Source of the DNA: WHSW01 sp963846165
GTDB lineage: Bacteria; Actinomycetota; Thermoleophilia; Solirubrobacterales; 70-9
Direction: 5' to 3'
NCBI GenBank assembly: GCA_963846165.1
Contig: CAWJUU010000009.1
Span: 484,149 to 548,148, forward strand
Length of the DNA stretch: 64,000 nt
Positions within the stretch are counted from its first letter, which is position 1; every line of letters starts with the position of its first letter. Shown here piece after piece: positions 34,819-42,877 of this stretch. The notes beneath the pieces are model-generated. The model had not been told where the DNA came from, made no database searches, and saw only the letters and a program-made list of their open reading frames with translations. The translations under genes were made by a program, and so were the position numbers.

Positions 34819-35214
34819 ATGTCGCAGGAGAACGTGGAGATCGTCCGCGAGGCATGGAGCGGGCTGGACCGTGGAGACCTCGAAGCGGCGTTCAAGGACG
34901 CCGCGCCGGACGTCGAGTTCGATCAGACACGCGCGTTGGGTACGGACCGCGGCATCTACACGCTCGACGAGTTCAAGCGTCTCACCCGGTCGTTCATCGA
35001 CACCTGGCAGTCGGTTCGCTGGGAAGCCGAGGAGCTCATCGACGCCGGGGAACACGTCGTCCTGGCGTTCACGAACCGCCTCACGGGCCGGGACGAAATC
35101 ACGCTCGAGGCCCATGGAACCTTGGTATGGACATTTCGAGCGAAGGGGATCGTCCGCGTTTGCCTGTACCAAGACCGCGCCGAGGCACGTCAAGCCGCCG
35201 GGCTGTCGGAGTAG
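34819..35214 (+). CDS. SnoaL-like protein 2, 131 aa
   Basis: MSQENVEIVREAWSGLDRGD, AAPDVEFDQTRALG and the C-terminal FRAKGIVRVCLYQDR, ending QAAGLSE. NTF2-like fold expected. Only GCG separates the previous TAG from this ATG; the ribosome site CAGGAG lies inside the preceding gene's last codons. Lacks the YRGHDG element found in the other copies, having YTLDEFKRL instead, so ligand contacts probably differ. Confidence 0.85.
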   Translation: MSQENVEIVREAWSGLDRGDLEAAFKDAAPDVEFDQTRALGTDRGIYTLDEFKRLTRSFIDTWQSVRWEAEELIDAGEHVVLAFTNRLTGRDEITLEAHGTLVWTFRAKGIVRVCLYQDRAEARQAAGLSE

Positions 35215-35217
35215 GCG

Positions 35218-35625
35218 ATGTCGCAGGAGAATGTGGAAACCATCCGCCGCATGTACGAGCGCTGGCTCGAAAACGATGCGGCTCTGTTCGACGCCTTCGA
35301 CCAAGAGATCGAGCTGCACCCCGATGCCGCAGCCGATTGGGTTGGAGTCGACGACATCTACCGCGGCCACGATGGCGTTCGCCGCTACATGACTCAGGTC
35401 TACGAGGCCTTCGAGGACTACCGCCCCGAGGTTGAAGACTTGCTCGACGCGGGCGACAAGGTCGTCACGCTGGCCATCGAACACGGCCGCGGCAGAGCCA
35501 GCGGGGCAACGGTCGAGGCCCGCCACACCGCCCACGTGTGGACGATGCGAGCGAACAAGGCGATCCGCCTCGACCTCTACCTGGATCGAGCGAAGGCCCT
35601 CGAAGCCGCCGGGCTCGAGGAGTAG
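35218..35625 (+). CDS. SnoaL-like protein 3, 135 aa
   Basis: MSQENVETIRRMYERWLEND, then DIYRGHDGVRRYMTQVYEAF and VEDLLDAGDKVVTLAIEHGR, ending ALEAAGLEE. Separated from gene 2 by GCG, so the array is a tightly coupled tandem duplication. After its stop the same spacer and the beginning of a further copy are recognisable but degraded (see 35626). Confidence 0.87.
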   Translation: MSQENVETIRRMYERWLENDAALFDAFDQEIELHPDAAADWVGVDDIYRGHDGVRRYMTQVYEAFEDYRPEVEDLLDAGDKVVTLAIEHGRGRASGATVEARHTAHVWTMRANKAIRLDLYLDRAKALEAAGLEE

Positions 35626-36147
35626 GCGATATCGCGGGAGACGTGGAGGTTGCTGCAGCGCGAGATTGTGCTACTCACGCCGCCCACCCGCCCGGCTGCA
35701 CCTGCGACGTGCCTCGGGGGCGGACGTTCGCAGCGCCCGCGGCCCCATTTCTGTGATCGGCGCGACCCTCTCCGACACGGCGGTCGCACGTAGCGTCAAA
35801 AGCGTCCCGGCAGACGGAGAACGGAGGCCGAAGACGGGTAGACGGTGCGTGGGCCGCGCGACCCTCGTGGGCCAACAGTATCGGGGCGGGGATGGGCCGT
35901 ATGAGGGGCTGGGGACCCAAGCGCGGTAAGGCGGGGCGGGTCGCGCTCTCTCGGCGGCCCGCCCTCGCTGTGCCTGCGCCCGGTTCGCGGCAGGCCGAGC
36001 TCGCGGAACGGATTTCGCCAGGGTCATCGGCTTGGGCAGACGACAGCCCATCCTCAGGACAGAATCTCCTGAACCCCCTGGCCGTCGCCTGAAGCGGGCC
36101 GTCCCGATTAGATGGCCCGCTCACCTCCGAACAGACGGGCGGCGCGC
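35626..36147. other. Gene-free stretch with a decayed SnoaL start
   Basis: Directly after the third SnoaL stop the sequence GCGATATCGCGGGAGACGTG mirrors GCGATGTCGCAGGAGAACGTG of the intact junctions, with ATG changed to ATA and a base lost. This is the scar of a fourth tandem copy. The remaining ~480 bp show no supported gene. Confidence 0.6.
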
Positions 36148-36345
36148 TAGTTGCGGTCCGCCAAACAGGTCATCCGGGTGTGGTCGCGCCAGTCGGGCCG
36201 CAGCCGGTCGAGGATCGCGGCCAGGTGCTCGGGATCGGCGGAGTAGCTGCGCCCGGCCGTCGTCGCTCGTCCGGAACGGATAGACGCCGGCCTGGGTCTC
36301 GAGCTGATCGAGCAATGCGGAGCCCTCGTCGGTGATCGGGGGTCC
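36148..36345 (-). pseudogene. Fragment of the 27.4-kb small protein family, frameshifted
   Basis: TDEGSALLDQLETQAGVYPF and RTSDDGR in one frame, then RSYSADPEHLAAILDRLRPD and WRDHTRMTCLADRN to the stop in another. Removing one base of the CCC run 36252-36254 joins them. The pattern LDQ-E-Q-x-x-V-x-PFR followed by W-R-D-H matches the protein at 27386. It starts against the end of the next gene with no clear initiation codon. Confidence 0.5.
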
Positions 36346-36346
36346 G

Positions 36347-37123
36347 CTACGCCCGGCAGCGCTTGTTCTGCGACGGCAGCTCGATCCTCTGGTCGTGCTT
36401 GATGCGCAGCAGCTCCTCGCGACCCGCCCCACCGGACGTCTTCACGGCGAGGACGAGGCCGAGGCCGGGGGCGTACAACTTGTACTCCGAGACCCTCGGC
36501 TCGAGCGGGACGAGGTCCTTGGTCAGCAGAACGCCGGTGAAGTGGCCGAACGGGACCTGCGTCTGCTCGCTGAGGCTGAGCACCTGCGCTCTGTCCTCGG
36601 CCTCTCCCGCGTAGTACTCCTGTCGATACTCGAGTCCGGGCACGGGATTGGCGGCCATGATCACGCCCGGCTGGGCGCCGTCGACGCCGGCCTCAAACGA
36701 GCCCGAGTGATTCTTGATCTGGCCCTTGCTGCACTCGACGGTGTCCTCGCCGAGGTACCAGACGTTTCCGTCCGAGTCCTGGGCGTACCAGTCGAAGGTG
36801 TCCTCGACCACCTTGCCTCGCTCTGTGACCCGATCGTGGACGATGCGGGCGGTGATCCCGTTGGCGATCAGCGTGGTCTTGTTGCTGACGCTGAGCACGA
36901 CCCGCTGCCTGGTCTGACCGTCGGTCTCGCGATAGACGTAGCGGTCTCCCGGGACCAGCGGGAAGTACGGGTTGTCGATCTGGGTGCTGAACTTCGCTGG
37001 GTCAAGCTGGACCGGCTCGCTTCCCTGTGGCAGCGGCGTCGCTGCCATCGCGGGGCTCGCGGCCACCGCCAGCGTCACGCTCAACAGGCCGATAACGATT
37101 CCGGTTCGGATTGGGTTGAACAT
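36347..37123 (-). CDS. Secreted protein of unknown function, 258 aa
   Basis: Signal peptide IVIGLLSVTLAVAASPAMAA (residues ~9-28). The mature part is beta-rich: NPYFPLVPGDRYVYRETDGQ, DWYAQDSDGNVWYLGEDTVE, GSFEAGVDGAQPGVIMAANP and YRQEYYAGEAEDRAQVLSLS. Proteins of this kind (a single domain with W-Y-A-Q-D and YRQE-Y motifs) are common in soil actinobacteria and I know no function. Single copy here; ATG 37123. Confidence 0.72.
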   Translation of the reverse strand: MFNPIRTGIVIGLLSVTLAVAASPAMAATPLPQGSEPVQLDPAKFSTQIDNPYFPLVPGDRYVYRETDGQTRQRVVLSVSNKTTLIANGITARIVHDRVTERGKVVEDTFDWYAQDSDGNVWYLGEDTVECSKGQIKNHSGSFEAGVDGAQPGVIMAANPVPGLEYRQEYYAGEAEDRAQVLSLSEQTQVPFGHFTGVLLTKDLVPLEPRVSEYKLYAPGLGLVLAVKTSGGAGREELLRIKHDQRIELPSQNKRCRA

Positions 37124-37356
37124 TGCATCCCCTCACTGCCGTGGCGGACCCGCGGCCCGCCGTTTGACTTCTTCCCCGGGGTCTTATGCGAGCGAGATGA
37201 GCGTGCGATGACGTCTGCGTGACAAGCAGATGAAACGCCGTGCTTGGGGCGGAGGCAGGAGCGCGTGGATCCGCTACGGGTTCTCGCCGCAACGTAGCCT
37301 CGAAGAGTCGGGCAAACCGGCCATGTTGCCGCGCCTCCGAACTTAGGCTGGGTCGA

Positions 37357-37740
37357 GTGGGAGACGTGATCGACACCATCGCCGAGGGCTTCAAGCAATC
37401 GCTGCTTATGGCCTACGAGGTCTGGTGGGCGCTGGTCCTGGGCTTCGCTATTTCGGCCATGGTCGAGGCCTGGATCCCGCGCCAACAGATCGAGGGCGCG
37501 TTGGCTGGTTCGGGTCTTGCTCCCTTGGCCAAGGCCACCGGCCTGGGTGCGGCCTCGTCCTCGTGCTCCTATGCGGCGATCGCCATCGCTCGCTCGCTGT
37601 TTGCCCGGGCGCTCGAGATCAGCCCGCTGGCGGTGGAGTCTCGACCCCCGGCGCCCGCGCACCCACGGTGCAGCCGCGGCATGCGTCGCTACTTTTACGC
37701 GAGCAGCGTGCGACGACACCGTCGACGCCTCATGATGTAG
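37357..37740 (+). pseudogene. Permease (ArsP/DUF318-like), C-terminally truncated
   Basis: GTG 37357 (or 37366). FKQSLLMAYEVWWALVLGFA, ISAMVEAWIPRQQIEGAL and KATGLGAASSSCSYAAIAIA with RSLFAR match the first third of UPF0718/ArsP-type permeases, including the Cys-bearing SSSCSYA. After SLFARAL the sequence loses similarity and ends at 37740, so ~240 residues are missing. It is immediately followed by the flavin oxidoreductase gene, suggesting a deletion joined the two. Confidence 0.62.
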
Positions 37741-37746
37741 GTCCTG

Positions 37747-38544
37747 ATGGCGTCCGCGTCGACGCATCGCGGGTTGGGCGTCACGGCCGGTCTGGACGCG
37801 GGAGTCGCCCGCGAGCTGGCGGCGCAGTGCGAGCAGCTCGGCTATCACTCGCTGTGGTCAAACGACGAGCCGGCCGCTCGCGGACTGGACACGCTTTCGG
37901 AGTTCGCCGCAACCACCGCGAGGGTCCAGCTCGGTGTGGGGGTGTTGCCGCTGCACCGATATCAGCCGGCCAAGATCGCGGCTGAGGTCGACCACCTCGG
38001 AATCGATCCCGCGAGGCTGTGGCTCGGGATCGGATCCGGTGCGCTCCCTTTGCAGATCGATGCGCTCAAGCGGGCGGTGACAGAGCTTCGCGCGCTTCTG
38101 CCCGAGGCGACCCGCATCGTCGTGGCCGCGATGCGGCCTCGACTGTGCCGCCTCGGCGGCGCGGTTGCTGATGGCGTGCTTCTGAACTGGATGCTCCCCG
38201 GCCAGGCGGCGCGGGCGCGCGGCTGGGTGGGTGAGGGAGCGGCGGAGCAAGGGCGCTCCGCCCCCGTCGTTGCGTCCTACGTGCGGGTCGCGCTGGGCCC
38301 AGGGGCAAACCGGCGCCTTCGTGAGGAGGAGGGCTTCTATCGCGCTATCAACGAGGGCCATCGGAAGCACTTCGCAGCCATGGATGTCGCGGTCGGGAGC
38401 GTGGGGATCGAGGCCTCGGAGCGGTCCGACCTCCTCGAGGCACTGGCCCCGTACCACTCTGCACTCGACCTTCCGATCGTGCGGGTGCTCGCCGACGCGG
38501 ACACAAGCTCGCTTAGCTCCATTGCCGACGCGGCAGCGCCATGA
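37747..38544 (+). CDS. Luciferase-like (LLM class) oxidoreductase, 265 aa
   Basis: TIM-barrel flavin/F420-dependent oxidoreductase. RGLGVTAGLDAGVARELAAQ, EQLGYHSLWSNDEPAARGLD, TTARVQLGVGVLPLHRYQPA and DPARLWLGIGSGAL are typical of the N-terminal half. It is shorter than the usual ~300-350 aa, mostly in the middle insertion. Cofactor cannot be told from sequence; F420 is plausible in this lineage. ATG 37747 lies 6 bp after the truncated permease. Confidence 0.78.
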   Translation: MASASTHRGLGVTAGLDAGVARELAAQCEQLGYHSLWSNDEPAARGLDTLSEFAATTARVQLGVGVLPLHRYQPAKIAAEVDHLGIDPARLWLGIGSGALPLQIDALKRAVTELRALLPEATRIVVAAMRPRLCRLGGAVADGVLLNWMLPGQAARARGWVGEGAAEQGRSAPVVASYVRVALGPGANRRLREEEGFYRAINEGHRKHFAAMDVAVGSVGIEASERSDLLEALAPYHSALDLPIVRVLADADTSSLSSIADAAAP

Positions 38545-38595
38545 CAAGCTTCTTCATCCGCGTCCTCCTAGGATCGTCTGAATCCGAGGATCGAC

Positions 38596-38928
38596 TCAGT
38601 CCGTTTCAGGCCGGTTCAGACGAGTAACAGCCACCTGTTGCCGGGTCGGGAAGCCAGGCAGATGAAGTGCTGCTGCACTGCGGGAATTACCGGGTGCGGG
38701 AAGTGACGACCGCCCCTGACCATCATCGCTTGCGCGTGTCCGGCTTGGCTCGCTGATTAGGCTCTCGAGCTCCGCTGCCTCGTCGTCGAGCGGCTGATCG
38801 TCCTCACGAGCGCGAACACGCAGCGCGCGCTCGAGCGCCACGGCCGCGGTCACCGATCCCGCCTCTGCCTTGCGGGAGAGGATCGCCAGCACTTGTTCGT
38901 GGGTGAGGATCTCGATGTCGTCGCTCAT
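38596..38928 (-). CDS. Helical hypothetical protein, 110 aa
   Basis: MSDDIEILTHEQVLAILSRK, then AAVALERALRVRAREDDQP and AAELESLIS. The helix pattern (VLAILSRKAEAGSVTAAVAL, E-L-E-x-L-I) parallels the 53-aa protein at 34150, though identity is low. The last ~50 residues look unstructured and may be read-through. It is divergent from SnoaL gene 4, with repeat copy B between them. Confidence 0.5.
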   Translation of the reverse strand: MSDDIEILTHEQVLAILSRKAEAGSVTAAVALERALRVRAREDDQPLDDEAAELESLISEPSRTRASDDGQGRSSLPAPGNSRSAAALHLPGFPTRQQVAVTRLNRPETD

Positions 38929-38944
38929 CTCTTGAATTCACCAG

Positions 38945-39035
38945 CCTTTTTTTCGCAGCTTGCCAACCGGCGGTCTTCTGAGCGGGCAGTTCTCCCTCGG
39001 CACCCTCCCCTAGGCCGCGAGATACTGCGCGGGCG
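38945..39035 (+). repeat. 91-bp direct repeat, copy B, upstream of SnoaL gene
   Basis: Second copy of the segment at 34321-34411, again ending directly at a SnoaL ATG. The four differences are scattered substitutions, and the GATACT box before the ATG is kept. The flanking minus-strand genes differ in sequence, so the promoter segment is better conserved than the genes around it. Confidence 0.75.
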
Positions 39036-39443
39036 ATGTCGGAGGAGAACGTGGACAGCGTGCTGACGATGTGGGCAGCGTCGATGGAGGGCGATCGGGC
39101 CGAGCTCGACCTTTCGCTGCTTGCCGATGACATCGTCTACGAGGACGACATCCTGCCCGACCATGGCGGCGAGACCTACCACGGTCACGACGGAATCCGG
39201 CGGGCGTGGGGTCGCGCCATCGACGCGTTTGACGAGGACACGGCAAATGTCGTCGAGTGGACGCGGGACGCGGGGGATCGGGTGGTGTCCTGCCATCACG
39301 TCCGCGGCCATGGTGCGGTAAGCGCGATCGAGGTCGACTTCCGCTACGCGTATCTCTGGCGGTTCGAGGGCGGCAAGGTCGTCTACCTGAAGTCGTATCG
39401 CGATCCACGGCAGGCCCTCGAAGCCGCCGGGCTGTCGGAGTAG
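39036..39443 (+). CDS. SnoaL-like protein 4, 135 aa
   Basis: MSEENVDSVLTMWAASMEGD, YHGHDGIRRAWGRAIDAFDE, VEWTRDAGDRVVSCHHVRGH and the ending YRDPRQALEAAGLSE. The same NTF2-like fold as the array at 34.4-35.6 kb, but alone here. It is expressed from repeat copy B. About as diverged from copies 1-3 as they are from each other. Confidence 0.86.
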   Translation: MSEENVDSVLTMWAASMEGDRAELDLSLLADDIVYEDDILPDHGGETYHGHDGIRRAWGRAIDAFDEDTANVVEWTRDAGDRVVSCHHVRGHGAVSAIEVDFRYAYLWRFEGGKVVYLKSYRDPRQALEAAGLSE

Positions 39444-39531
39444 GCGGCGCGACTTTTCCGGGGGCCGTTCCCGGCTCACCCTCGCAAGCGACCGGCGCGC
39501 GCGCCGAGGGCCTCGGCGGAGAGTCGCGGTC

Positions 39532-40032
39532 CTAGTCGTCGAGCGCGTCTCGGATCCGCTGCTCGCGCCTGCTGCCCGCGGGATCCGCGGGCGCCGGCTT
39601 CGATTCGGTCACGCCGCCCGACTGCTTGACATAGTCGTACAGGCGGTCGGCCTGCTCGCCGAACAGCCACATGACGTGGAACTTGATGCCGCCGAAGGAC
39701 AGGGTCTTCTTTCCTTGGTAGAGGTCGGCCTTGTCGAGGGGGGCCCTAAGGACCACGTCCCCGACGTCGAGCAGGCGGCCCCCGGATAGCTTCATCGCGT
39801 ACAGGTTGCGGTCGGTGGCGACGAGTACGTGCGGCCCCGCGGTCACCTCCGAGCGGTGGAAGATCCCGAGCTCCGAGCTCATGAACGCGGAGGTGCCGAC
39901 CGCGCTGGCATTCGCAGCCGCGGACTGGCCGGTCTGGGTTTGGACGAGCTCGCGAATCGACTCGCCGTCCTCGAGGTTCGCCTTCGCCCCGGCGCTGAGC
40001 TTCTCTACCCGCTTCTTCCTCCCCCCGAGCAT
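39532..40032 (-). CDS. PH-like hypothetical protein, 166 aa
   Basis: Basic N-terminus (MLGGRKKRVEKLSAGAKANL) followed by a beta-rich segment VTAGPHVLVATDRNLYAMKL, VGDVVLRAPLDKADLYQGKK and KFHVMWLFGEQADRLYDYVK that reads like a bacterial PH domain (a strand set closed by one helix). The C-terminus is a disordered basic tail. Likely membrane-proximal or scaffold role; no partner visible. Confidence 0.55.
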   Translation of the reverse strand: MLGGRKKRVEKLSAGAKANLEDGESIRELVQTQTGQSAAANASAVGTSAFMSSELGIFHRSEVTAGPHVLVATDRNLYAMKLSGGRLLDVGDVVLRAPLDKADLYQGKKTLSFGGIKFHVMWLFGEQADRLYDYVKQSGGVTESKPAPADPAGSRREQRIRDALDD

Positions 40033-40089
40033 CAGGCCTATCTTAGGACGCGGGGGCGCGCCGTGGCGCTCCTAGTCTCGGGTTCGGCG

Positions 40090-40445
40090 GTGTCGCAGGA
40101 GAACGTGGAGATCGTGCGCCGTCTGTGGGCAGACTGGAAACCGAGAATTTGGAGGCCTCGATCCATCTGCTCGACGAAAGGGTGGAACTCTGGAATGCGC
40201 CCGAATTCCCGGTCACGGGTCCTTATCGCGGGCACGATGGGGTGCGCCAATGGGCTGCCGAGCAATGGGAGGTCTTCAGCGGCCTTCACCATGAGATAGA
40301 GGAGATCATCGAAGCGCCTGACGGCGAGACCCTCGTCAGCGTGCAGCGAACGCAGGGACGCATGAGGCACACCGACATGAAGACCAACGTTCAGTGGGCG
40401 ACCTTATGGACGATCCGAGATGGCAAGGTCCTTGTGGCTTATAAT
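40090..40445 (+). pseudogene. SnoaL-like protein 5, frameshifted and cut by the join
   Basis: GTG 40090: MSQENVEIVRRLWADW, then a break at 40136-40137 (GG; one more G restores W-ETENLEASIHLLDERVELW), YRGHDGVRQWAAEQWEVFSG and TLWTIRDGKVL. The normal ending (a DRAEALEAAGL-like helix, ~15 residues) is missing: from about 40440 the sequence belongs to the unrelated DUF2852 gene on the other strand. This truncated gene defines the left side of the chimeric junction. Confidence 0.78.
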
Positions 40446-40452
40446 GTCGTCC
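40440..40452. other. Junction between actinobacterial and alphaproteobacterial sequence
   Basis: Left of here all recognisable genes are actinobacterial in type, right of here all alphaproteobacterial. Both the SnoaL gene (+) and the DUF2852 gene (-) lose homology within about 13 bp of each other. No transposase, integrase, tRNA or direct repeat marks the site. Confidence 0.75.
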
Positions 40453-40590
40453 GCATCCCATCCGTCCGCTCCATATGAGATAGGCCAGGATTGCCAGCCC
40501 GATAGGCCAGAACACGATAAAGCCGATCACCATCAGGGCGATCCATGCCGGCCTTCCGAAGTCGTCTATTCGCGCTACGACGTCAGTCAT
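40453..40590 (-). CDS. DUF2852 protein, 3' end missing at the join
   Basis: MTDVVARIDDFGRPAWIALM, VIGFIVFWPIGLAILAYLIW and SGRMGC are the N-terminal 46 residues of an alphaproteobacterial DUF2852 protein (normally ~130-150 aa, single membrane helix then charged C-terminus). The following residues do not match the family because the sequence switches to the SnoaL gene. This is the right side of the chimeric junction. Confidence 0.75.
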
Positions 40591-40867
40591 TGCCTTGCTA
40601 CCTCAGAGGTTGCCCAGTCCGAAGTCAATGTTTATAACATTTACATGGCAAAGCTCCGGGACGTTCGTCAAGAGGGCGGCGACGAGCCGGCTTCAACACT
40701 TTGCGAGGAAGGGAGGTTCGCATCGTCCGCTCATATGGGTTGGGCGGCCCCGCCCAGCCAGTGGCGCGCGCCGACCGGCGCCGCGCAGTCTGTGAGATCA
40801 AGCGCATTGCGCGGCCCTTCCGGCACCGTTAACAAACATTTCCCTCCAGCCGCGAGTGCTTCTCCCC

Positions 40868-41728
40868 ATGGCTTTAGATCCGCAAAAAATCTTGAACTGG
40901 AAGTTCCCCGACATCGAGCACGCCTATACCGAGAAGGACACCATCCTTTACGCGCTGGGCCTCGGCTGCGGCGCCGACGGCCCGCATGGCGACGACTTCA
41001 AGTTCGTCTACGAGAAGGGCCTCGTGGCGCTCCCGACCATGGCGGTGGTGCTCGCCTCGCCCGGCAACTGGCTCGGCAGCAAGGAGTCGACCGTCGACTA
41101 CACGAAGGTCTTGCACGGCGAGCAGTACCTGACCCTGCACCGGCCGATGCCGCCCGAAGGTAAGGTCGTCGGCCGCGGGCGCATCGTCGACCTGCTCGAC
41201 AAGGGCAAGGACAAGGGCGCTGTCCTCTACGCCGAGCGCACCATCATCGACCAGGCCAGCGGCGAGCCCGTCGCCACCCTCACCTCTGCCGCCATGCTGC
41301 GCGGCGACGGCGGCTTCGGCGGCAAGCCCGGCCCGCAGCCCGAGCCGCACAAGCTCCCGGATGGGCCGCCGATGCGCCACCTCGACATCAAGACGCATCC
41401 GAACTCGGCGCTGATCTATCGCCTGTCCGGCGACCGCAATCCGCTGCACGCCGACCCGAAGGCCGCCGCTGCCGGCGGCTTCAAGACGCCGATCCTGCAC
41501 GGGCTGTGCACCTACGGCGTGGCCGGCCGCGCCATCGTCAAGGCCTGCTGCGACAACGACCCGGCGCGGCTGAAAAGCCTGCAGGTGCGCTTCTCCGCGC
41601 CCGTCTTTCCCGGCGAGACCATCCGCACGGAGATGTGGCCCGACGGCAGCCGCGTCTCATTCCGCGCCCGCGCCGTAGAGCGCGATGTGGTGGTGCTCAA
41701 CAACGGGCTGGCGACGGTGGCGGGCTGA
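40868..41728 (+). CDS. MaoC-family 2-enoyl-CoA hydratase, 286 aa
   Basis: Double hot-dog fold enoyl-CoA hydratase. The N-terminal half (KFPDIEHAYTEKDTILYALG) is the non-catalytic hot-dog; the C-terminal half carries the hydratase-2 motif YRLSGDRNPLHADPKAAAAGG (catalytic Asp and His) and PILHGLCTYG. Length matches the R-specific, fungal/bacterial MFE-2-like branch. Hydrates trans-2-enoyl-CoA to 3R-hydroxyacyl-CoA in beta-oxidation or PHA supply. ATG 40868 starts the conserved MALDPQKILNWKFPD. First intact gene to the right of the join. Confidence 0.92.
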   Translation: MALDPQKILNWKFPDIEHAYTEKDTILYALGLGCGADGPHGDDFKFVYEKGLVALPTMAVVLASPGNWLGSKESTVDYTKVLHGEQYLTLHRPMPPEGKVVGRGRIVDLLDKGKDKGAVLYAERTIIDQASGEPVATLTSAAMLRGDGGFGGKPGPQPEPHKLPDGPPMRHLDIKTHPNSALIYRLSGDRNPLHADPKAAAAGGFKTPILHGLCTYGVAGRAIVKACCDNDPARLKSLQVRFSAPVFPGETIRTEMWPDGSRVSFRARAVERDVVVLNNGLATVAG

Positions 41729-41792
41729 GCGCCGCGCAGCGGCGAAAGGCCAGCTCGCCTGTCGGACGATCGCGATGGCGCGGGGCGCTGCC

Positions 41793-42623
41793 CTACTTCA
41801 GCGGCGCCGGCTCGGGGCGACCCAGCTTCCAGCTCACGCGCACCGTGATCGTGTCGGCGGTGTGGTTGAAAACCGCATTGTCATTCGGCAGTGCACCACC
41901 CGCCTGGCCGCCAATAATCGCCGTCCCTAGCCCTAGTTGGCTCTCGAAGTCGTAGTGGCGGTATTCGACGCCCATCGTCCAACCGTGGGCGAGCGCCCAA
42001 TCGACGCCGCCGCCGACATACCACCCCTGCGCCCGATCATGGGACCACTGCACGATGGTGAAGCCGACCGGCGCCAGCGATTTGTTGGTAGCCAGTTCCG
42101 TAAATCTCGCGCTGGCATATCCTCCGGTCACATACGGCAGGAATTTGCCCATCGACCAGCCGAGGCGTCCGCCTACGGTGAGAACGTCGTCGAAGCGGGC
42201 CAAGCAGTTGAAGAGGGCAATGGTTTGCCTTGGGACACAAGTCGTCTCCACCGGCGTTGTTCTGGTACGCCGACGAGAAGCCTCCCTCTAAGCCGAGGAC
42301 GATCTGGCCGAACTGGTGCTGCAACCCGATCTGACCGCCGACGATGGGAGCATCATGACTGGCGCTGAAGCCCGTCCCGGGGACGCCGACGATCTGCAGG
42401 GCCGGATTGGCGCCGAGCGGGAAAGACGCATCGGTCTCCGACCAGACCCATCCCGAGTGAAGACCGAAATAGAGCCCACTCCAGTTCGCAGGCCTTTCCT
42501 GGACGACCCTGCGGCCTCTGTCATACCCGTCGGCCTGCGCCACGACCGGCGCCGGCGAACGACGCCGCAGCCACCGCAGCGGATGCGACCACAAGCTGAG
42601 CTAACTCTACTGAAAACTTTCAT
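41793..42623 (-). pseudogene. Outer-membrane beta-barrel protein (Omp25/31-like), multiple frameshifts
   Basis: Consecutive parts of a porin-like protein appear in different frames: MKVFSRVS, then a signal peptide core LVVASAAVAASFAG, then ANWSGLYFGLHSGWVWSETD and VGGQIGLQHQFGQIVLGLEG, then LTVGGRLGWSMGKFLPYVTG, EYRHYDFESQLGL and DTITVRVSWKLGR (C-terminal barrel strand). At least three breaks in 830 bp, not all in homopolymers, so this may be a true pseudogene. It confirms a Gram-negative host for the right part. Confidence 0.75.
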
Positions 42624-42877
42624 GACGGCTCCTCGCGCATTTGTCCCGCTTCCAGCGCGCGCCTACGGCCTGTTGTCGGGGCGATGAAGTCTCTGTCGTT
42701 TGATCGCCACGGCCCTATAGGTACGCCTTGTCCATTAACAACCTACAATCGCCCTGCAGCAAAACGGTTCGCCTGTTGCGAATCAGACACATAGCCCGGC
42801 GTCTCACAAAGCGGGCCGCAGGCGGCTGTGACGCCTCGGTAAAAGTATTTGATGCCGGCCGCGGCGCCGTTCCAACC

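Noticed and set aside
34412..39443. CRISPR or phage-type repeat array
   Set aside because: The repeats are whole genes and one promoter segment; there is no regular spacing of short repeats and no cas gene.
40430..40600. Horizontal transfer as the reason for the taxonomic switch
   Set aside because: Both flanking genes are cut mid-coding at the same place and no mobility gene or repeat is there. Transfer is not excluded, but an assembly join is simpler.
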